A DNA stretch of 64,000 nt, taken from Diphasiastrum complanatum. Lineage: Eukaryota; Streptophyta; Lycopodiopsida; Lycopodiales; Lycopodiaceae. A model generated the notes under the pieces. The model had not been told where the DNA came from. It ran no database searches and saw only the letters and a program-made list of their open reading frames with translations. The DNA lies in contig CM055101.1 of NCBI GenBank assembly GCA_029204225.1, positions 42,432,927-42,496,926 on the forward strand, given 5' to 3'. This document shows positions 58,020 to 64,000 of the stretch, piece after piece; the first letter of the stretch is position 1, and the number at the start of each line of letters is the position of its first letter. The position numbers were made by a program, and so were the translations under genes.

Positions 58020-58397
58020 TTGTTCCAAATATACGTTGTTGTTGTTTGGCTGAGTATATTGTACACCAAGTCCAGCCTAGCACAGAATGGCGTAACAATC
58101 ACAGATGAGCGTGAGAAGCAAGCATTTTACGATGTAATGGGAGTATTAAACCATGATTGGGACTTCTGGAAAACCTTGCTAGATCCTTGTGGGGTTAATG
58201 CCATCAAAGGTATCAATTGTAATCTTGAAGGCAACACATTCTATTTTACAGATCTCAACTTCAGACCTACTTATGATAACATGCCAGCATGCAGCTTCAA
58301 TGCAACCATCCATCCATCAACTTTGCTTAGGCTGCTTTGCAAGTTTCTAAATACAAACACCTCCTTCGCTGGTTCTAGGGTTTGCAACCATAGATGA
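58020..58397 (+). pseudogene. LRR receptor-like protein amino-terminal fragment
   Basis: The frame begins with a hydrophobic signal-peptide-like segment (VVVVWLSILYTKSSLAQ, residues 6-22) and continues TITDEREKQAFYDVMGVLNH, LLDPCG, GINCNLEGNTFYFTDLNFRP, CSFNATIHPSTLLRL. The LRRNT pattern (hydrophobic helix, D-P-C, G-x-x-C, then C-x-x-N-A-T-x-x-P before the first repeat) resembles the plant PII-2/TMM-like secreted LRR proteins. The frame stops at 58395 before any leucine-rich repeat, where about 300 or more residues would be expected. I take it as a truncated fragment. Family assignment is from motif memory. Confidence 0.5.
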
Positions 58398-59340
58398 CGT
58401 GGATAGGTGGTTGTCTGAAATCGCACAGGTTCCATACATTTGCAAGAAAGAGGCCCATTTGTAATAGCTTAAGGCTTGCAAACTAATTCTAATTCAAAAT
58501 CTAAGCATGCTGTATATGAAGACCCGAACTTTGCATTCCAGATTCCTTTGCAGGCAGCAGTCGAGAGAGAGATATCACCAGTTTTTTTGTAGGACGTTAA
58601 GCTTTCTAATATTTTTAGCATCTATAGTATTTCCTTTAGTCAGAAGTTCTCCTAGCAGGCTGGGTAAAAAAATTTCCTCCCTCAACAAGTGCCACTGCAT
58701 CTTGCACCAAGTTTCTAGGGGAACTCATGATCATGCTAATTAAGCTTGAGAAGCTTGCTTTGGAGTTCATGCTTGAACTGTATTTATTATCTGGTGTAGG
58801 CCTCAACAGTTTTTTAAATCAGTGCAATCCTTAAATATACACAAGTAGATTTTAAATTTGGCATGTTGTGACAAGTTAAGTTCTTGGTCTAAATGATCTC
58901 AAGGAGTTTTTCTTGAATTATCCATCTGTAGCATTACTCAATTTAGAGCAATTAAGATTCTTGTGACATCCTAGCCAATTCTTTTGCTTATGAAAGTAAG
59001 GAGATCCTTTGTTAGAGCTTATCATGTCTTATCAATACCATTATTATTGAACGATGAAGGAGATGTAGGTCTCCACATTATGAAGCCCCAAAAGAAAGCA
59101 ACATTTGGTGTAGCAGAATAAAGTGAAAAAGTAAGATCAAGCTTCGATTCTAGGATTAAACCTAGGTGGTCTATCAGAAAAGGTCAACAAGTTTGGGAGA
59201 CACGAGGATGAAGCACATGGAAAGTTGGAAAAGGACAGAGCATGGTTTGGCTAAGGTCTTCAAAAATGGGAGAAGGCCTTAGATTTGGTGAACCTTTAAC
59301 TCTAATTTTGGGGGCTATATGACTACTTTAGTAGGCCTGA

Positions 59341-59397
<57 letters not shown>
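58398..59397. other. Intergenic DNA with (TA)n tract
   Basis: No gene is recognised. A TA tract (about 59345-59395) immediately precedes the complete Helitron. Confidence 0.5.
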
Positions 59398-59591
59398 TCT
59401 ATATAGTATAAAACTATTTTAGAGAGAGAATGTGTGTTTTGCCGTCAAAAATGTCACGCTCTGCCCCCAAAAAATGTCACTCATTTGCAAAGAAAAGAGC
59501 TAAAAAATGTTTGAAAAAAAATGATAAAAAAAACAACACATACAATACTTTTTTTTAATTTTTGGCACACATTTCAAATTTTCAATCCCCC

Positions 59592-59656
<65 letters not shown>

Positions 59657-60281
59657 GATCACGAGCAGGCGGGAGGCGGGATGGGTGGCTTGATACCCAG
59701 CTTCGAGCTCATACTCATCAAAAGATGTGGCTGGTTGCCCCCAAAAGATGCGGCTAGATAAACAAGAAGATATATTTGTGGAAACTTTGTTGAAGTATGG
59801 CTATACAAAAAAATATTTGTCCAGAAAGGGTGCCAACAACCTGTCTTTATCCAGTTGTTTGCACCTTCATCGTTAATTTATGTGACAAAGCTTACAGATT
59901 CTCCCAAAATCTTCCTCGTAGATGATATCACTGTTCGAACACAAAGATACAAACCAAGTTAAATACATATGTTCAGATAGTCAAATATTCAAGAACCATT
60001 TGTACATTACACATTCAATATATTGTCTACACACACTAGGAAATTTTGTTGCATATACAAGGCTTTCAATCTGCAGTTTTAGATTTTTAGTACCAAAAGG
60101 ACTTGCATATTTGCCAAGTTTGAGTTCTTGATCGGCCACCAACGACGGGCATACCCACTAGATCATCGGTCGCCACCTAGATCGGTCGTCATCGCCCGTC
60201 AACAACATACTGAATTTCCAAGTCATCGGCCGTCACCTAGATCGGCCGCCATTGCCCGTCAACGACGGGCACTCACAACTA

Positions 60282-60282
<1 letters not shown>
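59398..60282 (+). mobile_element. Complete non-autonomous Helitron, 885 bp
   Basis: The 5' end is A|TCTATATAGTATAAAAC (TC at 59398), the 3' end GCCCGTC-AAC-GACGGGC (60254-60270), 8 nt, CTAG (60279-60282)|T. TC...CTAG ends with a subterminal hairpin, no target duplication and insertion between A and T are Helitron hallmarks. The 5' 250 bp match those of Helitron B, including a run of C and (CT)n (59587-59654). The 3' region carries two copies of the hairpin module, as in Helitron A. No Rep/helicase is encoded, so it depends on an autonomous relative. Confidence 0.87.
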
Positions 60283-60286
<4 letters not shown>

Positions 60287-60337
<51 letters not shown>

Positions 60338-60380
60338 CTTTATGTATGTATTGAGTTCATGCTTCGACACATACATAAAG

Positions 60381-60432
<52 letters not shown>
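60287..60432. repeat. TA-rich palindrome, cruciform-capable
   Basis: (TA)n, then ATTTCTTTATGTATGT (60334-60349), a 19 nt loop, ACATACATAAAGAAAT (60369-60384) and (AT)n form an almost perfect 146 bp inverted repeat right after the Helitron end. The 40 bp starting ATTTCTTTATGTATGTATTG recur at 60431-60470, i.e. loop and one arm are also tandemly duplicated with period 97. Confidence 0.93.
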
Positions 60433-60434
<2 letters not shown>

Positions 60435-60584
60435 CTTTATGTATGTATTGAGTTCATGCTTCGACACATATGTTCATGAATTTTCTCACCCCCTCCCCTA
60501 GTGATATCTTGGATGATTTAGCAAAACACTTCAAGAGGTACATGATGCAACAAGGCAAGTATCGGACCTTTAGCAAGGCATAGG

Positions 60585-60753
60585 TTGATGTAGTATGAGA
60601 ATATGACAAGAGCTCATAAAGTGATTGTGAGGTAAAAGAGGACATATACACAATCGATCTCTAGTTATTTGCTCTTGTCATATTCTCATACTACATCAAT
60701 GTCATCGAGAAAGAAACTAAGCAGAGATCAATGCCATTGTGTATATGTCCTCT
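60585..60753. repeat. Two interleaved inverted repeats (A-B-A'-B')
   Basis: A (60585-60613, 29 bp, TTGATGTAGTATGAGAATAT...) is the perfect reverse complement of A' (60671-60699); B (60637-60654, AGAGGACATATACACAAT) is the perfect reverse complement of B' (60736-60753). The order A-B-A'-B' cannot form two nested hairpins; it has pseudoknot topology. B' lies within the presumed 5' LTR of the Copia element that follows. Confidence 0.9.
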
Positions 60754-61655
60754 AGTACGCTTCCGCATAAACGCAATCAAGCTCTGTTTTGTATTCGCCT
60801 ACTGTTGTAGTAGTGCACGCACCGAGGGAATTAGTTAACCATTGCTTTCGTACGGTAGTAGGATCGTTCCGATCCGATTGTTCGACCCATCCATTCGTAT
60901 TCCCCACATGGTATCAGAGCCATCAGAGTGTTGATATCAGAGCTATTTTCATAGCTTGATAAGCTTCCCACAAAACCTAGTTCTATCACCCAATAGAATA
61001 GTCATTTTTTTTGTTTTGTAAATTAGATTTTCACTCTTAGGTCACTGATAGTAACCACTATCACTTAGACTAACTTCTACATGGATTCCCAAGGGAAAGC
61101 CAGTCCCATCGTAAACAAGCTTGATGGATATAATTATCATCTATGAAAATTTAAGATGAAAATTGTGCTAATGGCTAAGGAGTTGTATGATGTTGTCACT
61201 GGTGCAGAGGCAAGACCCGAAGCAGACGACGTTGCAATCTCTCGATGGAAGATGAAGGATGGAAAGTCCTTTGCGCTGACCATTCTCAACATCTCAAACA
61301 CACAAATCAGCCATGTGTCTGAAGCTCAGACCTCCAAGGAAGTCTGGGACATCTTGAGAACCTTGTACGAAGTGCACGACATAGCTTCCAAGCTACATCT
61401 CAGGAGAAAATTCTTCTCCCTCAAGATGACAAACGGTGAGTCCCTACAAAATCACGTCAACCAAGTCAAGAACTTGCTACAGCAAATGGCCGCAATAGGA
61501 TCTTTCATAGATGATCAAGATGCAGTAATGATACTACTCTCAAGCTTGCCAATCTTGTATGATAACTAGGTGATGATGATCACCACACACCCAGAGCTGA
61601 CTCTATCATGAGTCATTATGATGTTGCTACAGGAAGAGACAAGAAAGAAAGAATC
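60700..61655 (+). mobile_element. Third Copia element: LTR end, primer site and gag fragment
   Basis: The primer-binding site TGGTATCAGAGCCA (60909-60922) follows ...CCCCACA, the likely LTR end. The LTR start is not determined. Gag begins at 61081 (MDSQGKASPIVNKLDGYNYH), has TGA for the conserved Trp of H-L-W-K-F-K-M at about 61144, and continues as an open UBN2 domain 61156-61569 (SRWKMKDGKSFALTILNISN; EVHDIASKLHLRRKFFSLKM; NHVNQVKNLLQQMAAIGSFI) to a TAG. The rest is cut off by the dispersed repeat at 61688. The gag resembles the 16.4 kb Copia but is not the same family. Confidence 0.88.
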
Positions 61656-61687
61656 CTCCAGTTTCTCTATTGTCGACTCTCATGCGC

Positions 61688-62277
61688 CTTTAGTTCAATT
61701 CGCGGTTGAGCAAATATTGCTATAGTGAATTAAATGCCTGGCCAGTTCGACAAACAAGAAACTTATCTCTAAGTGTGAGACAATTGACTAACAAAACAGA
61801 AGCACTTAGCACACACAATAAGAGATTAGTTTATGACTGCAAGGGACTCGATGAACTCAACTCTCCAGTGGACTCGGTGTTGTATTGATCACTTAACTAA
61901 GTACATATAGTCGAGGAGTGCAAATAGGTGTGTCTGTTAGACAATGAGTTGTGTATGTTCTTATTTACATTTATTCAATCAATGTTAACGCACTGAAAAA
62001 TTACAAGTGTACATTTGTTGATGTGTTCTCCTTGTCACTTCTTATTAAACTAATGCGAGAAGACCACATGGAAATGTGCAAATGTTGATTGAGGCTCAAG
62101 TTGTTTGAATCATCTCAAAATATTCCTTATTCGGATCTTTTCGATAGAGGTTAAGTCAATTCAGTTAAGAATATATGCCCTATAATTAGAGTTGTCTTTT
62201 ATTAAAGATCATGCTTTGATGTTGTAAGTTAAGGTCGACATAACATGTGTATTTGGCCTTCGATACTTTTATATGAT
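61688..62277. repeat. Dispersed repeat, copy B (copy A at 3844)
   Basis: It carries the same order of sequence blocks as copy A, for example AATAAGAGATTAGTTTATGA, GATGTGTTCTCCTTGTCACT and GACATAACATGTGTATTTGG. It includes a ~10 bp insertion near 61765 relative to copy A. Confidence 0.85.
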
Positions 62278-63160
62278 AGGTCTTTTGTCGACTTCTTTTT
62301 GGTTCTTCAACTTTTTGACATCAGACTGAAGTTCTTCAATTCACTACATCGCCTAAATTAGATATTCTTCGTGAGATTTAAGACCAGGGTAATTCATTTA
62401 TATTGACCAATTCTTTTTCAATTTTATCATTTTATTCATATAGAGGATCCAACAATTTCTTATAGAATGTCATGTAGCATGGTTTGCGCATTTTTGCCAT
62501 TTAGCAGCATCCACTTTTATTATTCCTCTGACATCACAATATGTATGAGTTGTTTCTGCACTTATTTGTTTAAGTCTTTCAATATTGAGTTGTGTTTGAT
62601 ATTGTGCAAATTTCTTCTTATAAAAATAACTTTATTCTACAGCATCTATACATTTTCTTCGAGCCTTTTATCCTTTCCTCCGGCATCATCAATCCCTTTT
62701 TTATTTTTCTCGAATATGACCTATACGAATAAAGAATAGTCCTGTGATTTTTTGAGTGATTGTTCACATTTAATTTGTTACTAAAAATGAATCCAGTTTA
62801 TCCTAAAGCTTTGTATTTTCATTTTCAAGCTCTTCATTTTTTAGCTTCAGCTATCCTATTTTCTGAATCTTCCCTTGGGTGATTGCATCTATTTCCTATA
62901 TGTAATAGATATTCTCCTTTGCTGAGTCCAACAAATATGAAAACCATGAAGGGTCTTCTAATTCTTGGTGTTTTGTTTGGAATGGTAAAGATTTATCTAG
63001 AAAATCTAAAGTTTTCATAGATTGAATTAATTCACATACATTTTGTACCTCGAAAAAAGGTTTTCTTAGTTAGGGCTCTCATTAGGGAGTGCACCCAATG
63101 CACTCATTGTTGTTGGGTTATGTGAGAAGAGCAGCTGCTGGAAACTAAGAGAGCTGATGG

Positions 63161-63253
<93 letters not shown>

Positions 63254-63903
63254 AACGTGTGCTGAAATGTTGCTATGTTGAAAGCCAACATAGACTGTTT
63301 ATATAACATAAAAGTGGAGCGGTACATGCCAAGAAAATAATTGCATGGATTGCCACACTTGACTAACACACATTGTGTTTGGTGTGTTTTGGTCACAGAT
63401 GCTAACAATCCCTCACTAGACTAGCCTACGGCTAATGACAGCTGGTCACAACTGTCAAAATTAATGTACCTCGTAAACAGTAACAATGAAGTTTATCATT
63501 GATTTCTAACAGCCCATCCGATCCTCTCAAGCAAGGCAACCTCATTTTTTGATATATTTCATGCAATGTGGAGCTTTATATCAACTATAGTTGCATTCAT
63601 TGAATTGAATCTCATAGTCCACCATACTTGGTATAAAATTGGTGCTAGTTTAAAATAATATCATTTTTAGAGGGCATTTGGATCCATAGCTCATTATGTC
63701 TCATGTTGTTTTTTAGTTCTCGGCCTCTTCTAAGGAAGATTCAACCTCCATAAGGGAGTATCTATGATCGAAATGGCATATATTAACCAAAAAAAGGATG
63801 AAATCTAAGTGGGAAAAATTCACCATAATAATTCATATTCCTTCTCTTCATTTGTTATCATACAAAGAGTGCTATGTGCTCTCCAAAAAGAAAGATATGT
63901 TTG
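62278..63903. other. Intergenic DNA with (GA)n tract
   Basis: No gene is recognised. A pure GA tract fills 63166-63250. Confidence 0.55.
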
Positions 63904-64000
63904 CATAGTTGCAGCGAATCGCGATTCGCTGGATCTGCGATTCGCTGGGGCGTGATTTTGCGAATCGCAATTCGCGACCCAGAATCGCAAAAGAAAATAT
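63904..64000. mobile_element. Left end of a second hAT-like element, cut by the window
   Basis: CATAGTTGCAGCGAATCGCG resembles the terminus CATAGATGCACCGCAATTCG of the element at 34276, and is likewise followed by repeated variants of GAATCGCGATTCGC. The rest is outside the window, so length, other end and target duplication cannot be checked. Confidence 0.65.

Overview
The window is nuclear DNA of a land plant with a large, transposon-filled genome. The evidence is a five-exon plant cytochrome P450 of the CYP72 clan, plant-type GT/AG introns, Ty1/Copia elements primed by initiator tRNA-Met (TGGTATCAGAGC-type sites), Ty3/Gypsy fragments, Helitrons, hAT-like elements, and relics of UDP-glycosyltransferase, methylesterase and plant LRR-protein genes. 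The retroelement style would fit a fern, lycophyte or gymnosperm, but the sequence does not prove which. Only one gene looks intact and functional, the P450. Almost everything else is mobile DNA or gene pieces carried or broken by it.

Layout. 1-4.4 kb: relic of a CACTA-like transposon (DUF4216-like region) and a dispersed repeat whose second copy lies at 61.7-62.3 kb. 5.5-7.64 kb, minus strand: P450 of 517 codons in five exons. 9.56-18.81 kb: a Copia element on the minus strand with both LTRs, polypurine tract and primer site, split by a 2.5 kb insertion flanked by CACTG. 19.8-20.9 kb: LTR relic of a second family. 21.4-24.3 kb: decayed Gypsy element (plus). 24.8-26.6 kb: 3' half of another Copia (minus). 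28.4-29.8 kb: Gypsy fragment (minus). 31.4-39.7 kb: several Helitron ends and probably two head-to-tail minus-strand Helitrons carrying pieces of host genes, with a 677 bp hAT-like element inside. 41.5-45.6 kb: a non-autonomous Copia derivative with gag, protease and a shrunken integrase-like region but no reverse transcriptase. 45.6-47.8 kb: Gypsy scraps and an LTR. 47.76-49.55 kb: five tandem copies of a ~361 bp unit. 50-58.4 kb: more gene relics (RRM/RGG protein, UDP-glycosyltransferase, a coiled-coil protein, a frameshifted CxxxxC plant protein, an LRR-protein amino terminus), one Helitron 3' end and an 0.8 kb degenerate repeat. 59.40-60.28 kb: a complete 885 bp Helitron with both termini. 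60.3-62.3 kb: a TA cruciform, interleaved inverted repeats and a third Copia gag. 63.9 kb to the end: the start of a second hAT-like element.

The main biological story is a Helitron family defined here from its own termini: 5' end TCTATATAGTATAAAAC, 3' end a GCCCGTC/GACGGGC hairpin, exactly 8 nt, then CTAG followed by T. Its ends repeatedly abut TA microsatellites. The sequence enclosed by two probable copies, and the sequence upstream of a third 3' end, holds pieces of unrelated host genes, nearly all in the same orientation as the element, as expected for Helitron gene capture.
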